DNA of 64,000 nucleotides from Methylobacterium nonmethylotrophicum (GCF_004745635.1 NZ_SRLB01000002.1:62001-126000); one strand, 5' to 3'; counted from the stretch's first letter, positions 44,161 to 54,522 are shown. Notes: generated by a model from the sequence alone, not told the origin. Numbers and translations are program-made.

Positions 44161-45887
44161 TGTCCAACACCCCGAAACCCGCCAGCCTTCCCCGCGCCGC
44201 CTACGCGGCAATGTTCGGGCCGACCAAGGGCGACCGCATCCGCCTCGCCGACACCTCCCTCGTCATCGAGGTCGAGCACGACCACACCCGCTACGGCGAG
44301 GAGGTGAAGTTCGGCGGCGGCAAGGTGATCCGCGACGGGATGGGGCAGAGCCAGGCGACCAATGCCGGCGGCGCCGTCGACACGGTCATCACCAACGCGG
44401 TGGTGCTGGATCACTGGGGCATCGTGAAGTGCGATGTCGGCCTGAAGGGCGGGCGCATCGCGGCCCTCGGCAAGGCCGGCAACCCGGACATCCAGGACGG
44501 CGTCACCATCGTGGTCGGGCCGGGCACCGAGGTGATCGCGGGCGAGGGCAAGATCCTCACCGCCGGCGGGTTCGACAGCCATATCCACTTCATCTGCCCG
44601 CAGCAGATCGACGAGGCGCTGAATTCCGGCGTCACCACCATGCTCGGCGGCGGGACGGGGCCGGCCCACGGCACCTTCGCCACCACCTGCACGCCGGGGC
44701 CTTGGCACATCGCCCGGATGATCGAGGCGGCGGACGCCTTCCCGATGAACCTGGCGTTCGCCGGCAAGGGCAACGCCTCGAAGCCCGACAGCCTGGAGGA
44801 GATGATCCGGGCCGGCGCCTGCGCGCTGAAGCTGCACGAGGACTGGGGCACCACGCCGGCGGCGATCGATTGCTGCCTGTCGGTGGCGGACGCCCACGAC
44901 ATCCAGGTGATGATCCACACCGACACGCTCAACGAGTCGGGCTTCGTCGAGGACACGATCGCGGCGTTCAAGGGCCGCACGATCCACGCCTTCCACACCG
45001 AAGGCGCCGGCGGCGGCCACGCGCCGGACATCATCAAGGTGGCGGGGCTGCCGAACGTGCTGCCCTCCTCCACCAACCCGACGCGGCCCTTCACCCGCAA
45101 CACCATCGACGAGCATCTCGACATGCTGATGGTGTGCCACCACCTCGACCCGTCGATCCCCGAGGACCTCGCCTTCGCCGAGAGCCGGATCCGCAAGGAG
45201 ACGATCGCCGCCGAGGACATCCTGCACGATATCGGCGCGCTCTCGATGATGTCGTCGGACAGCCAGGCGATGGGCCGGGTCGGCGAGGTCATCATCCGCA
45301 CCTGGCAGACCGCCGACAAGATGAAGCGCCAGCGCGGGGCGCTCCCGGGCGACACGACGGGCCACGACAACGCCCGGGCCAAGCGCTACGTCGCCAAGTA
45401 CACGATCAATCCGGCCATCGCCCACGGCCTCTCGCGCCATATCGGCTCGATCGAGCCCGGCAAGCTCGCCGACCTCGTTCTGTGGTCGCCGGCCTTCTTC
45501 GGGGTGAAGCCCGACCTCGTCGTCAAGGGCGGCGCCATCGCGGCGGCGCCCATGGGCGATCCCAACGCCTCCATCCCGACGCCGCAGCCGGTGCATTACC
45601 GCCCGATGTTCGGCGCCTTCGGGCGGGTGCCGGCCATGACCGCGCTCACCTTCGTGTCGAAGGCCGCGATCGAGGCGGGCCTGCGCGAGCAGCTCGGCGT
45701 GATGAAGGAGCTGGTCGCGGTCGAGAACGTGCGCGGCGGCATCTCGAAGAAGAGCATGATCCACAACGACGCCACCCCGGTGATCGAGGTCGATCCCGAG
45801 ACCTACGACGTGCGCGCCGACGGCGAATTGCTGGTCTGCGAGCCCGCCGAGGTGCTGCCGATGGCGCAGCGCTACTTCCTGTTCTGA
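44160..45887 (+). CDS. ureC: Urease alpha subunit UreC
   Basis: A 575-residue catalytic subunit. All nickel and catalytic residues are present at a uniform +7 offset from the Klebsiella enzyme: H141 and H143 (DSHIHF), carbamylated K224 (ALKLHEDWG), H253, H279, C326/H327 in the mobile flap (MVCHHLD) and D367 (MSSDSQAMG). It hydrolyses urea to ammonia and carbamate in the cytoplasm. ATG 44160 shares a base with the stop of the HD gene. Confidence 0.97.
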   Translation: MSNTPKPASLPRAAYAAMFGPTKGDRIRLADTSLVIEVEHDHTRYGEEVKFGGGKVIRDGMGQSQATNAGGAVDTVITNAVVLDHWGIVKCDVGLKGGRIAALGKAGNPDIQDGVTIVVGPGTEVIAGEGKILTAGGFDSHIHFICPQQIDEALNSGVTTMLGGGTGPAHGTFATTCTPGPWHIARMIEAADAFPMNLAFAGKGNASKPDSLEEMIRAGACALKLHEDWGTTPAAIDCCLSVADAHDIQVMIHTDTLNESGFVEDTIAAFKGRTIHAFHTEGAGGGHAPDIIKVAGLPNVLPSSTNPTRPFTRNTIDEHLDMLMVCHHLDPSIPEDLAFAESRIRKETIAAEDILHDIGALSMMSSDSQAMGRVGEVIIRTWQTADKMKRQRGALPGDTTGHDNARAKRYVAKYTINPAIAHGLSRHIGSIEPGKLADLVLWSPAFFGVKPDLVVKGGAIAAAPMGDPNASIPTPQPVHYRPMFGAFGRVPAMTALTFVSKAAIEAGLREQLGVMKELVAVENVRGGISKKSMIHNDATPVIEVDPETYDVRADGELLVCEPAEVLPMAQRYFLF

Positions 45888-45915
45888 GGTAATCTGGCGT
45901 GCAGGAGGCTCGACC

Positions 45916-46398
45916 ATGCCCAAGCTCGCCGAACGGGGGCCGGATGCCGGCGTCTCGCCCGAGACCGACTATTTCCTCTGGACGCAAGCGCAGGCCGCGC
46001 TGATCCGGGCCGGCCGCTGGGCCGTGCTCGACCGCGAGGCTTTGGCCGAGGAGATCGCCGACTTGGGCGGCTCGCAGAAATCCGAGATCCGCAGCCGCCT
46101 GACCATCCTGCTGCACCACTTGCTGAAGTGGGAGTTCCAGCCGCAGCAGCGGAAGTACGGCTGGCGGGCGACGATCGTCGAGCAGCGCGTCAACCTCGAC
46201 GACCTCGTGACGATGAGCCCGAGCCTGCGCGGCTGGCCGGCGGAGGTGGTGGGCAAGGCCTATCGCCTCGCCCGGGTGCGGGCCGCCGACGAGACAGGGC
46301 TGCCGGAGCGGAGCTTCCCGCCGGATTGCCCGTACACGCTGGCGGATATACTCGACGAGCGGTTCTATCCGGGTCCGGAGGAGCCGGATGTTACCTGA
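45916..46398 (+). CDS. DUF29-family protein
   Basis: A 160-residue protein of the DUF29 family, recognised by DYFLWTQAQAALIRAGRWAVLD, EEIADLGGSQKSEIRSRL and the LLHHLLKWEFQP run. It is predicted all-helical and soluble. DUF29 proteins are frequent in cyanobacteria and alphaproteobacteria and have no known function. It sits between ureC (28 bp) and ureE (28 bp) on the same strand, so it is co-expressed with urease and might be a maturation or regulatory helper. Confidence 0.85.
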   Translation: MPKLAERGPDAGVSPETDYFLWTQAQAALIRAGRWAVLDREALAEEIADLGGSQKSEIRSRLTILLHHLLKWEFQPQQRKYGWRATIVEQRVNLDDLVTMSPSLRGWPAEVVGKAYRLARVRAADETGLPERSFPPDCPYTLADILDERFYPGPEEPDVT

Positions 46399-46426
46399 CC
46401 ATCTTCGAGTGGAACCACATCGCCCC

Positions 46427-46936
46427 ATGATCCGCGCCACCCGCGTCATCCGCCGCGACGCGCTCGCCGCCGGCGAGATCGTCGACCGCATCGTGCTCGA
46501 TTCCGGCGACCGCCACCGCCGCCGCATGGCGATGCGGGGCGTCGGCGGCCTCGCCTTCCTGCTCGACCTGCCCGAGCCCGCGGTGCTCGACGACGGCGAC
46601 GCGCTCCGGCTCGAGGACGGCCGCCTCGTCTGGGTCGAGGCGGCGCCCGAGAAACTGCTCGAGATCCGGGCGCCGACCGACCACGCGCTCAAGCGGCTGA
46701 TCTGGCACATCGGCAACCGGCACATCCCGGCCGAGATCGGCACCGACGCGCTCTGGATCGCCCACGACCACGTGCTCGCCGCGATGGTGGAGGGCCTGGG
46801 CGGCACCGCGACCCCGGTGGAGCGGCCGTTCCGGCCCGAGGGCGGCGCCTATGCGGGCGGGCATTCCCAAGATCACGGACATGGCCACGGGCAGCACCAC
46901 CATCACGGCCACGCGCACGATCATGCCCATGGCTGA
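46427..46936 (+). CDS. ureE: Urease accessory protein UreE (nickel chaperone)
   Basis: A 169-residue protein with the UreE N-terminal peptide-binding domain ([15 protein letters not shown]) and the metal-binding domain ([14 protein letters not shown], with the conserved histidine). It ends in a long histidine-rich tail (about residues 144-169) that binds extra nickel. ATG 46427 is preferred because the domain starts there; ATG 46388 would add 13 residues. It overlaps ureF by 14 bp. It delivers nickel to the UreDFG complex. Confidence 0.92.
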   Translation: MIRATRVIRRDALAAGEIVDRIVLDSGDRHRRRMAMRGVGGLAFLLDLPEPAVLDDGDALRLEDGRLVWVEAAPEKLLEIRAPTDHALKRLIWHIGNRHIPAEIGTDALWIAHDHVLAAMVEGLGGTATPVERPFRPEGGAYAGGHSQDHGHGHGQHHHHGHAHDHAHG

Positions 46937-47615
46937 GGCGGTTCCGGACGCGCTGGTACTGCTCGCCTGGCTCTCTCCCGGCTACCCGGTGGGGGCCTAT
47001 GCCTATTCCCACGGCCTCGAATGGGCGGTGGAGGCCGGCGACGTGCGCGACGAGGCGACGTTGCGGGACTGGCTCGCCGACGTGCTCACGCACGGCGCCG
47101 GCCGCAGCGACGCGATCCTGGCCGCCCACGCCCACGCGGCGGCGGCCGCGGGCGACGCCGAGGCGTTGGTCGCGGTGAACGACCTCGCCCTGGCGTTGAG
47201 CCCATCGCGGGAACTGCACCTGGAGACCAGTCAGCAGGGCCGCTCCTTCCTCGACGCCACCCGCGCCGCCTGGGACACGCCGCGCCTCGCCGATCTCGCG
47301 TCTCGCCTCGACGGCGCGGTGGCCTACCCGGTCGCGGTCGGCACTGCTGCGGGCGCGCACGGGCTCGACCGCCGCACGGTGCTGGCGGCCTATCTCGCGG
47401 CCTTCCTGCAGAACCTCGTCTCGGCCTCCCTGCGCCTCGCGCCCGTCGGCCAGACCGCCGGCACGCGCGTGGTCGCCGCCCTGATGCCAAGGGCCGCGGC
47501 CTTGGCCGGGGCGGTGGAGGGCCTGCCCCTCGACGAGGCCGGCACCGCGACGGTGCGGCTGGACCTCGGCTCGTTCCGGCACGAGACGCAGTACACGCGG
47601 ATCTTCCGGTCGTAG
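46923..47615 (+). CDS. ureF: Urease accessory protein UreF
   Basis: A 230-residue all-helical protein with [28 protein letters not shown] N-terminus, the UreF signature, and the C-terminal [19 protein letters not shown]. It bridges UreD and UreG during nickel loading. ATG 46929 two codons later is equally possible. No ureG follows: the next gene, 172 bp on, belongs to an aldehyde oxidoreductase. Confidence 0.93.
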   Translation: MPMAEAVPDALVLLAWLSPGYPVGAYAYSHGLEWAVEAGDVRDEATLRDWLADVLTHGAGRSDAILAAHAHAAAAAGDAEALVAVNDLALALSPSRELHLETSQQGRSFLDATRAAWDTPRLADLASRLDGAVAYPVAVGTAAGAHGLDRRTVLAAYLAAFLQNLVSASLRLAPVGQTAGTRVVAALMPRAAALAGAVEGLPLDEAGTATVRLDLGSFRHETQYTRIFRS

Positions 47616-47787
47616 GCTCGCGTCGGCTGCGCATCCATCCCTCTCGCGCGCGATGCCGCACCCGCCCCACCCCCGGGACCCTGCCGCCCGTCCGAACGTT
47701 TGGTGAGCGATCGCCTCGCGGCCCAACGGCCGCGTCGGCGCAGGCGCCCTGCCGCGCCGTCACCTCGTTTTCGGGCCGGGAGGCACC

Positions 47788-48459
47788 ATGGACACGTCCG
47801 ATACCGCGCAGCGCCCCACCCGCCGGAGCGTGCTCGAGAGCGGCGTCGCTGCCGCAGCGGTGCTGGGCTTTGCCGGGCCGCTCCGGGCCGCGACCCCGCC
47901 GGCGCAAGCGCCCCAGGCCCCCGCCGCCGAGCTGGCGACGCCCCGCCTGCCCGTGACCCTCCAGGTCAACGGCCAGGCCCGGCCGCTCGAGGTCGACCCG
48001 CGCACCACGCTCCTCGACGCGCTGCGCGAGCGCATCGGGCTCACCGGCTCGAAGAAGGGCTGCGACCACGGCCAGTGCGGCGCCTGCACGGTGCTGGTCA
48101 ACGGCCGGCGGATCAATTCCTGCCTGACGCTGGCGGTGATGCACGAGGGCGACGAGATCAGGACCATCGAGGGCCTGGCGGAGGGCGATCAGCTGCACCC
48201 GCTCCAGGCCGCTTTCGTCAAGCATGACGGCTTCCAGTGCGGCTATTGCACGCCGGGCCAGATCTGCTCGGCCGCCGGCATGCTCAACGAGGCCAAGGCC
48301 GGCTGGCCCTCGACCGTGACGCAGGACCTCACCGCCCCGGTCGCTCTGACCGACGCGGAGATCCGCGAGCGGATGAGCGGCAACATCTGCCGCTGCGCCG
48401 CCTACCCGAACATCGTCGCGGCGATCCGCGATGCCGGCGGCACCGCGACGCGGATCTGA
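47788..48459 (+). CDS. paoA: Aldehyde oxidoreductase 2Fe-2S subunit PaoA
   Basis: A 223-residue iron-sulfur subunit of the xanthine dehydrogenase family. A Tat signal ([17 protein letters not shown]) leads it to the periplasm. Cysteines for the plant-type cluster lie in [26 protein letters not shown] spacing, and those of the second cluster in CGYCTPGQ and NICRCAAY. With PaoB and PaoC it forms a molybdenum enzyme that oxidises aromatic aldehydes. It is the first of three genes (11 bp and 22 bp gaps). Confidence 0.92.
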   Translation: MDTSDTAQRPTRRSVLESGVAAAAVLGFAGPLRAATPPAQAPQAPAAELATPRLPVTLQVNGQARPLEVDPRTTLLDALRERIGLTGSKKGCDHGQCGACTVLVNGRRINSCLTLAVMHEGDEIRTIEGLAEGDQLHPLQAAFVKHDGFQCGYCTPGQICSAAGMLNEAKAGWPSTVTQDLTAPVALTDAEIRERMSGNICRCAAYPNIVAAIRDAGGTATRI

Positions 48460-48470
48460 GGGGGCGACCC

Positions 48471-49439
48471 ATGAAGGCTTTCACCTACGAGCGCCCCGCC
48501 AGCATCACCGACGCCGCCAAGGCCGTGGCGTCTCAAGCCAACGCCTGTTTCATCGCCGGGGGCACCAACCTCCTCGACCTGATGAAGCTGCAGATCGAGA
48601 CGCCGGCCCACCTCGTCGACGTCAACCGCCTGTCGCTCGATCGGATCGAGGCGACGCCGGAGGGCGGGCTTCGCATCGGCGCGATGGTGCGCAACGCCGA
48701 TCTCGCCGCCGACGCGCGGGTGCGGCGGGACTACGGCGTGCTCTCTCGCGCGCTGCTCGCCGGCGCCTCGGGCCAGCTGCGCAACAAGGCGACCACCGCC
48801 GGCAACCTCCTGCAGCGCACCCGCTGCCCCTACTTCTACGACACGGCGATGCCGTGCAACAAGCGCCAGCCCGGCTCCGGCTGCTCGGCGATCCAGGGCT
48901 TCAACCGCATCCTGGCGGTGGTCGGCACCTCGGAGCACTGCATCGCCACCCACCCCTCCGACATGGCGGTCGCCATGCGGGCGCTGGACGCCACGGTCGA
49001 GACCGTGACACCGGAGGGGGCCGAGCGACAGATCCCGATCGCCGAGCTGCACCGTCTTCCCGGCGACACGCCGCAGATCGAGACCAATCTCAAGCCCGGC
49101 GAGATCATCACCGCCGTGACCCTGCCGGCGCCGGTCAAGGGCCGCCACGTCTACCGCAAGGTGCGCGACCGCGCGTCCTACGCCTTCGCGCTGGTCTCGG
49201 TGGCGGCGGTGATCGAGGCGGACGGGACCACGATCCGCTCGGCCCGCCTTGCCTTCGGCGGCCTCGCCCACAAGCCGTGGCGGGTGGCGGAGGCCGAGGA
49301 CGCACTGGTGCGCGAGGGCGTGGGCGCCGCCGGCGAGGCGGCGCTGAAGGGCGCCCGCGGCTACGGCGCCAACGACTTCAAGATCCCGCTCGCCAAGCGC
49401 ACCCTCGCGGCCGCGGTCGCGGACGCGTTGCGCGCCTGA
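48471..49439 (+). CDS. paoB: Aldehyde oxidoreductase FAD subunit PaoB
   Basis: A 322-residue FAD-binding subunit. [13 protein letters not shown] binds FAD, and an inserted cysteine-rich segment ([21 protein letters not shown]) fits the extra 4Fe-4S cluster characteristic of PaoB. No signal peptide is present, so it is carried across by PaoA. It transfers electrons from the iron-sulfur centres. Confidence 0.92.
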   Translation: MKAFTYERPASITDAAKAVASQANACFIAGGTNLLDLMKLQIETPAHLVDVNRLSLDRIEATPEGGLRIGAMVRNADLAADARVRRDYGVLSRALLAGASGQLRNKATTAGNLLQRTRCPYFYDTAMPCNKRQPGSGCSAIQGFNRILAVVGTSEHCIATHPSDMAVAMRALDATVETVTPEGAERQIPIAELHRLPGDTPQIETNLKPGEIITAVTLPAPVKGRHVYRKVRDRASYAFALVSVAAVIEADGTTIRSARLAFGGLAHKPWRVAEAEDALVREGVGAAGEAALKGARGYGANDFKIPLAKRTLAAAVADALRA

Positions 49440-49461
49440 TCGCCGGATTCGGAGAACCGCC

Positions 49462-51687
49462 ATGGACATGAGCCAGCCGATCGGCATCACGCCCCTCGAC
49501 ACGCACGCCGACGGCCCGGTCGGCCAGCCGATCGACCGCGTCGACGGCCCCCTGAAGGTGACCGGCCACGCGACCTACGCCTACGAGAGCCGGGAGATGA
49601 AGAATCCCGGCTACGGCTTCGTCGTCACCGCGACGATCGCCAAGGGCCGCATCCGCGACATCGACACCGCGACCGCCGAGCGGATGCCCGGCATCGTCCA
49701 CGTGCTCACCCACCGCAACGTGCCGCCCCAGGGGGAGAAGAAGGAGCAGGTCGGCCCGCTGCTGACCGGCACCGAGATCGCGCATTACGGCCAGCCGGTC
49801 GCCCTGGTGGTGGCCGAGAGCTTCGAGGAGGCCCGGGCGGCGGCGGCGTCCGTGCGGGTCACGTACGACCAGGAGACGGGGGCCTACGTGCTGGCCGAGG
49901 CGCTGGCCGAGGCGCGGAAGCCCGAGAAGGCCAGGACGCCGCCGGATTCGCGCCTCGGCGACTTCGATTCCGGCTTCGCGGCCGCACCCGTCAAGATCGA
50001 CGCGCGCTACACCACCCCGGTGCAGAGCCACGCGATGATGGAGCCCCACGCCACGATCGCGGCCTGGGAGGGCGATCACGTCACGCTGATCACCGCCAAC
50101 CAGATGCCGAACCGCGGCCAGGACGCCCTCGCCTCGGTCTTCCGGCTGCCGAAGGACAATGTGCGCCTGATCAGCCGCTTCATCGGCGGCGGCTTCGGCG
50201 GCAAGCTCCAGCCGCAGGCCGACGCAATCCTGGCGGCCCTGGCCTCGAAGAACCTGAACGGGCGGCCGGTGAAGATCGCGCTCACCCGCCAGCAGGTCTT
50301 TCACGTCACGACGCGCCGCTCGGACACGGTGCAGCGGGTGCGCCTCGGCGCCGACCGCGACGGCAAGCTCACCGCCATCGCACACGAATCCTGGTCAGAC
50401 ACGTCTCCGGGCGACAGCTTCTTCGAGACCTCGGCCAACGTCACCCGCTCGCTCTACGCCGCACCCAACCGCCTGACGGCGCATCGCCTGGCGAACCTCA
50501 ACCTGCCGATGGCCTCCTCGATGCGGGCACCCGGCGAGGCGGTCGGCATGCTGGCCTTCGAATGCGCCATGGACGAGCTGGCGGAGGCGCTGAACCTCGA
50601 TCCGATCGAGCTGCGGATCCGCAACGAGCCGGCCCAGGACCCGGAGAAGCACGTCCCGTTCTCGACCCGCCAGCTCGTGCCCTGCCTGCGCGAGGGTGCG
50701 CGGCGTTTCGGCTGGGACAGGCGCAACCCGAAGCCCGGCTCGGTGCGGGACGGGCAATGGATGGTCGGCACCGGCGTCGCGGCGGCGGCGCGCCTCAACC
50801 CGCTCCAGCCTGCCAAGGCGCGGGTGCGCCTCGACCCGGACGGCACCCTCACCGCCCGGATGGCGATGACGGATATCGGCACCGGCACCTACACGATCCT
50901 GAGCCAGATCGCCGCCGAGATGCTGGGCGTGACGGTCTCCCGGGTGCGGATGATCCTCGGCGACACCGCCGATCCGATGTCCTCCGGCTCGGGCGGCTCG
51001 TTCGGCGCCGCCTCCTCGGGCTCGGCGCTCTACATGGCCTGCGAGGACCTGCGCCGGCAGCTCCTGGCCAAGACCGATCTCGTTCCGGAGAACGCCGTCT
51101 TCGCGGATGGCCGCATCACCTCGGGCAACCGCTCGGCCGCCTTGCGCGACCTGATCGGCTCCGGCCTCGAAGCCGAGGGCGAGATCAAGCCGGGCGAGAA
51201 CGAGAAGAGGTTCTCGCAATATTCCTACGGCGCGCACTTCGCCGAGGTCGGCGTCGACGCGGACACCGGCGAGATCCGCCTGCGGCGGATGCTCGGCGTG
51301 TTCACCGGCGGACGGATCCTCAACCCGAAGACCGCGCGCTCGCAGGCGATCGGCGGCATGGTGTTCGGCGTCGGCGCGGCCTTGATGGAGGCGATCGAGG
51401 TCGATCCGCGCTACGGCACCTTCGTCAACCACGACCTCGCCGAGTACCACGTCCCGGTCCATGCCGACCTGCCGGAGATCGACGCGGTGTTCCTGCCCGA
51501 GCTCGACGACAAGGCCAACCCGCTGAAGAGCAAGGGTCTGGGCGAGCTCGGCATCTGCGGCGCGGGCGCGGCCGTGGCGAACGCAGTCTATAACGCGACG
51601 GGCATCCGGATCCGCGACTATCCGCTGACCCTCGACAAGGTCCTGGACGGGTTCACCGCCAGGGAGACCGGTCAGCGGCGGGCCTGA
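49462..51687 (+). CDS. paoC: Aldehyde oxidoreductase molybdenum-cofactor subunit PaoC
   Basis: A 741-residue catalytic subunit of the xanthine dehydrogenase family with RFIGGGFGGKLQPQ for cofactor contact, GSGGSFGAASSG, and the active-site glutamate in KGLGELGICGAGAA near the C-terminus. It oxidises aldehydes to acids in the periplasm, possibly as detoxification. The cytosine-dinucleotide cofactor chaperone PaoD is not in the window after it. Confidence 0.93.
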   Translation: MDMSQPIGITPLDTHADGPVGQPIDRVDGPLKVTGHATYAYESREMKNPGYGFVVTATIAKGRIRDIDTATAERMPGIVHVLTHRNVPPQGEKKEQVGPLLTGTEIAHYGQPVALVVAESFEEARAAAASVRVTYDQETGAYVLAEALAEARKPEKARTPPDSRLGDFDSGFAAAPVKIDARYTTPVQSHAMMEPHATIAAWEGDHVTLITANQMPNRGQDALASVFRLPKDNVRLISRFIGGGFGGKLQPQADAILAALASKNLNGRPVKIALTRQQVFHVTTRRSDTVQRVRLGADRDGKLTAIAHESWSDTSPGDSFFETSANVTRSLYAAPNRLTAHRLANLNLPMASSMRAPGEAVGMLAFECAMDELAEALNLDPIELRIRNEPAQDPEKHVPFSTRQLVPCLREGARRFGWDRRNPKPGSVRDGQWMVGTGVAAAARLNPLQPAKARVRLDPDGTLTARMAMTDIGTGTYTILSQIAAEMLGVTVSRVRMILGDTADPMSSGSGGSFGAASSGSALYMACEDLRRQLLAKTDLVPENAVFADGRITSGNRSAALRDLIGSGLEAEGEIKPGENEKRFSQYSYGAHFAEVGVDADTGEIRLRRMLGVFTGGRILNPKTARSQAIGGMVFGVGAALMEAIEVDPRYGTFVNHDLAEYHVPVHADLPEIDAVFLPELDDKANPLKSKGLGELGICGAGAAVANAVYNATGIRIRDYPLTLDKVLDGFTARETGQRRA

Positions 51688-51762
51688 CCCTGCGCAGTAG
51701 GCCGGGCTGAGGACGCAAGTCCCGACTGCCCCGGCCCTGCCTGGGCGACGCGCGCAACGTAA

Positions 51763-52012
51763 GAGCCTGTTTGATTGCTTAGAACCACATTACACGTTTT
51801 AAATTCATCCAATCCACGACCTCATCCTGAGGTGTCGGTCGATTGGAAATCGACTGACCTCGAAGGAGGCCTCCAGATGTCCCCGCGACCTCTGGAGGCC
51901 TCCTTCGAGGCTCCCTGCGAGTGCGATCTTCGATCGCCAGCACCTCAGGATGAGGTCGCGGATGGGACAGAAAATTTCTTCGCGCTTCTATCCACGTAAA
52001 TCAAACAGGCTC
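51763..52012. repeat. MITE-like element with GAGCCTGTTTGATT terminal inverted repeats
   Basis: A 250 bp non-coding element. Its ends GAGCCTGTTTGATT (51763-51776) and AATCAAACAGGCTC (51999-52012) are exact inverted repeats of 14 bp. Inside are two nested palindromes, CGACCTCATCCTGAGGTG with CACCTCAGGATGAGGTCG, and CTCGAAGGAGGCCTCCAGA with TCTGGAGGCCTCCTTCGAG. The core matches the copy at 6727-6878. It sits between paoC and the nitrate transporter leader. No transposase is present in the window. Confidence 0.85.
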
Positions 52013-52210
52013 CGAATCGAATTGGTGCTGAGTCGTAGGCGAGACGTGCACCCTCGATAGGCGCGCCAGAGTCGACGATCACGGCCTCCACCCAAGCAGG
52101 GCCTCGCATTGCCGCCCCACGCGGCAGCGCGTGCCTTCCTGAGTGGCAGGCCGTAGGCGCAAGATCTTCTCGCGCCCTCTCTGATCACCTGGCACGAAAG
52201 CTGCAAACTC

Positions 52211-52353
52211 CCCCGCAGGCTGGCCGCACGGCCCGCGGGGCAAAGACGCCCGAGCCTTGGACAGGGATGTCCGACAGACTGGGGGTTCGTGACCGGGATG
52301 CACCGGGACGCGGCTCCCATCCCCTGAAGCGCGATGAAGACCCCCCGCGGGGG
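52211..52353 (+). promoter_or_regulatory. Structured leader of nitrate transporter gene (candidate ANTAR target)
   Basis: Four hairpins in series precede the gene. A strong one, CCCCGC...GCGGGG, spans 52211-52240. A second, GGAC-AGGGAT-GTCC, at 52259-52272 has a six-base loop with A at position 1 and G at position 4, the rule for ANTAR-protein targets. A third, CCGG-GATGCA-CCGG, spans 52293-52306 (hexaloop, G at 4 but not A at 1). A terminator-like CCCCCCGCGGGGG follows at 52341-52353, 20 bp before the start. This layout fits NasT-type antitermination in nitrate assimilation; inference only. Confidence 0.45.
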
Positions 52354-52373
52354 CTGTGCGTGAGGCTCCAACC

Positions 52374-53633
52374 ATGGCCAGTTTCAAGACCGTCATGAAG
52401 TCGGGTCATCCCTCGACGCTGTTCGCCGCGTTCCTGTACTTCGATTTCTGCTTCGCCATCTGGGTGCTCAACGGTGCCATGGGCCCGTTCATCACCGAGA
52501 CCTACAAGTTGACGCCGGCCCAGACCGGCTTCATGATCTCGCTGCCGATTCTCGCCGGCGCGATCATGCGCTTCCCGCTCGGCGTGCTCGCCCAATATAT
52601 CGGGCGCAAGAACGCGGCGATCACCGAGATGTCGCTGATCATCCTGGCGATGGCCTACGGCTTCTTCCTGGTACACTCGTTCAACGACGTGCTCGCCATG
52701 GGCGTGCTGCTCGGCATCGCCGGCGCCTCGTTCGGCGTGGCGCTCTCGCTCGGCTCGGGCTGGTTCCCGCCCCAGCACAAGGGTCTGGCGATGGGCATCG
52801 CGGGTGCCGGCAACTCGGGCACCGTGCTCGCCGTGCTGTTCGCGCCGCCGCTCGCCCAGGCCTATGGCTGGCAGGCCGTTTATGGCTTCGCCGGGGTGTT
52901 CATGCTGATCCCCCTCGTGGTGATGATCGTGCTGGCCAAGGAGCCGCCGGACCGCGAGCACCAGAGCTTCAAGGAGCACGTCTCCTGCCTGTTCGAGAAG
53001 GACGGCTGGGCCTTCAACCTGATCTACGTCATCACCTTCGGGGGCTTCATCGGCCTGTCGAACTTCCTGCCGACCTTCTTCTACGAGCAGTTCGCCGTCA
53101 CCAAGGTCGAGGCCGGGCGCCTGACCATGCTGGCCGCCCTGATGGGCTCCGGCATCCGCATCCTCGGCGGCTACTTCGCCGACCGGATCGGCGGCATCCT
53201 GGTGCTGACCGTGGTGCTGCTCGCGGCCGTCGGCTCGTTCCTGATGCTCACCGCGGCGCCGACGCTGTTCGTCACCACGCTGCTGTTCATGTTCTGCTTC
53301 GCGGCCCTGGGGGCCGGCAACGGCGCCCTGTTCCAGCTCGTGCCCCTGCGCTGGCCGACCAACACGGCGGTCGCGGGCTCGATGATCGGCGAGGTCGGGG
53401 CGCTCGGCGGCGCCATCCTGCCGAACGCCATGGGCCTGTCGAAGCAGTATACCGGCGGCTTCGCGACCGGCTTCCTGTTCTACGCCGCCTTCACGGCAGT
53501 GGTGCTCGGCTGCCTCGCCCTTTGGTCGCGCAAGTGGGTCGGCACCTGGGTCGGGCCCCGCGGCAAGGTCCTGGCCGTGGAGGCGGCGCCCGCCGCACCT
53601 GCGAGCGTCATCGGCGGCGTGCAGCGCGCCTGA
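52374..53633 (+). CDS. Nitrate/nitrite transporter, NarK/NasA-type MFS
   Basis: A 419-residue, 12-helix MFS protein. NarK/NasA nitrate-signature features are visible: FAIWVLNGAMGPFI in helix 1, the arginine in ILAGAIMRFPLG, and the glycine-rich GIAGAGNSGTVLAVLF and FFALGAGNGALFQLVP-like blocks. It imports nitrate, likely for assimilation because no respiratory nitrate reductase is near. ATG 52374 is preceded by GAGG. The assimilatory reductase genes are not in the window. It converges with comF (5 bp between stops). Confidence 0.9.
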   Translation: MASFKTVMKSGHPSTLFAAFLYFDFCFAIWVLNGAMGPFITETYKLTPAQTGFMISLPILAGAIMRFPLGVLAQYIGRKNAAITEMSLIILAMAYGFFLVHSFNDVLAMGVLLGIAGASFGVALSLGSGWFPPQHKGLAMGIAGAGNSGTVLAVLFAPPLAQAYGWQAVYGFAGVFMLIPLVVMIVLAKEPPDREHQSFKEHVSCLFEKDGWAFNLIYVITFGGFIGLSNFLPTFFYEQFAVTKVEAGRLTMLAALMGSGIRILGGYFADRIGGILVLTVVLLAAVGSFLMLTAAPTLFVTTLLFMFCFAALGAGNGALFQLVPLRWPTNTAVAGSMIGEVGALGGAILPNAMGLSKQYTGGFATGFLFYAAFTAVVLGCLALWSRKWVGTWVGPRGKVLAVEAAPAAPASVIGGVQRA

Positions 53634-53638
53634 CCGGC

Positions 53639-54457
53639 TCACAGCCCGTCGCGCCCGTCGCTGACCACGCGGGCGAAGACCAGCACGTCGACCGCCGCCG
53701 CCCCGCCGCGCAGGAGCGCCCGGGCGGCGGCATTCGCCGTGGCCCCCGTCGTCAGCACGTCGTCGACCAGCAGCACGCGCTTTCCCTGGAGGCGCGGCCG
53801 CGCCGCCTCCGGCACCCGGAAGGCGCCCTGCAGGTTCTCGGCCCGGGCGGCGCGGCTCAGGCCCACCTGCGGCTGCGTGCGCCGCACCCGGGCGAGAAGG
53901 CCAGGCGCCACCGGCACGGCGCTGCCGCGCGTGGCCGTGCGCGCGAGCAGGGCGGCCTGGTTGAAGCGCCGCCACCACAGCCGCCAGCGCCACAGCGGCA
54001 CCGGCACCGCCACGTCGGCCTCCGTCAGGAGCTCGGCGCCGGCCCGCGCCATCATCGCCCCCAGGGCACCGGCGAGGTCGAGACGGTCCTCGTATTTGAG
54101 CCGCTGCACCAGCCGTCGCGCCGTGTCGTCGTAGCGCGCGACCGCCCGGGCGCGGGCATAGACCGGCGGATCCGCGAGCGCCGCCGGCGAGAGCAGGCCG
54201 GGCGCCCCGAGATCGACCGAGAACGGCGTGCCGAGCCGCTCGCAATAGGGCCGCTCGATGAAGCGCACCCCGCTCCAGCAGCCGGCGCAGAGGGCGTGCG
54301 GCACCGCCGTCGCCGTCCCGCAGGCGATGCAGCTCGGCGGGTAGACGAGCCCGACGAGGCCGCGGGCGACGAGCCCCGGCAGCCCGGCGAGGCGTGGCAG
54401 GATCGCCCCCGACAGGCGCCGGGCGGTCTCCGGAGGATCGCTGCTCCGTTGCGGCAT
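53639..54457 (-). CDS. comF: ComF-family phosphoribosyltransferase-like protein
   Basis: A 272-residue protein. An N-terminal zinc ribbon has C43, C46, C57 and C60 (SCIACG, LCAGC). The phosphoribosyltransferase domain ends with the PRPP motif LLVDDVLTTGATANAAA near residue 230. ComF proteins are needed for DNA uptake in some bacteria and otherwise are of uncertain function. It lies alone on its strand, 65 bp from the nuclease gene upstream. Confidence 0.9.
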   Translation of the reverse strand: MPQRSSDPPETARRLSGAILPRLAGLPGLVARGLVGLVYPPSCIACGTATAVPHALCAGCWSGVRFIERPYCERLGTPFSVDLGAPGLLSPAALADPPVYARARAVARYDDTARRLVQRLKYEDRLDLAGALGAMMARAGAELLTEADVAVPVPLWRWRLWWRRFNQAALLARTATRGSAVPVAPGLLARVRRTQPQVGLSRAARAENLQGAFRVPEAARPRLQGKRVLLVDDVLTTGATANAAARALLRGGAAAVDVLVFARVVSDGRDGL

Positions 54458-54522
54458 GACCGGCGGTCCCGCTCGCCGAGGGATGCCCCAGACAACAACG
54501 GACCTGCCCTAGCGGCAAGCCG

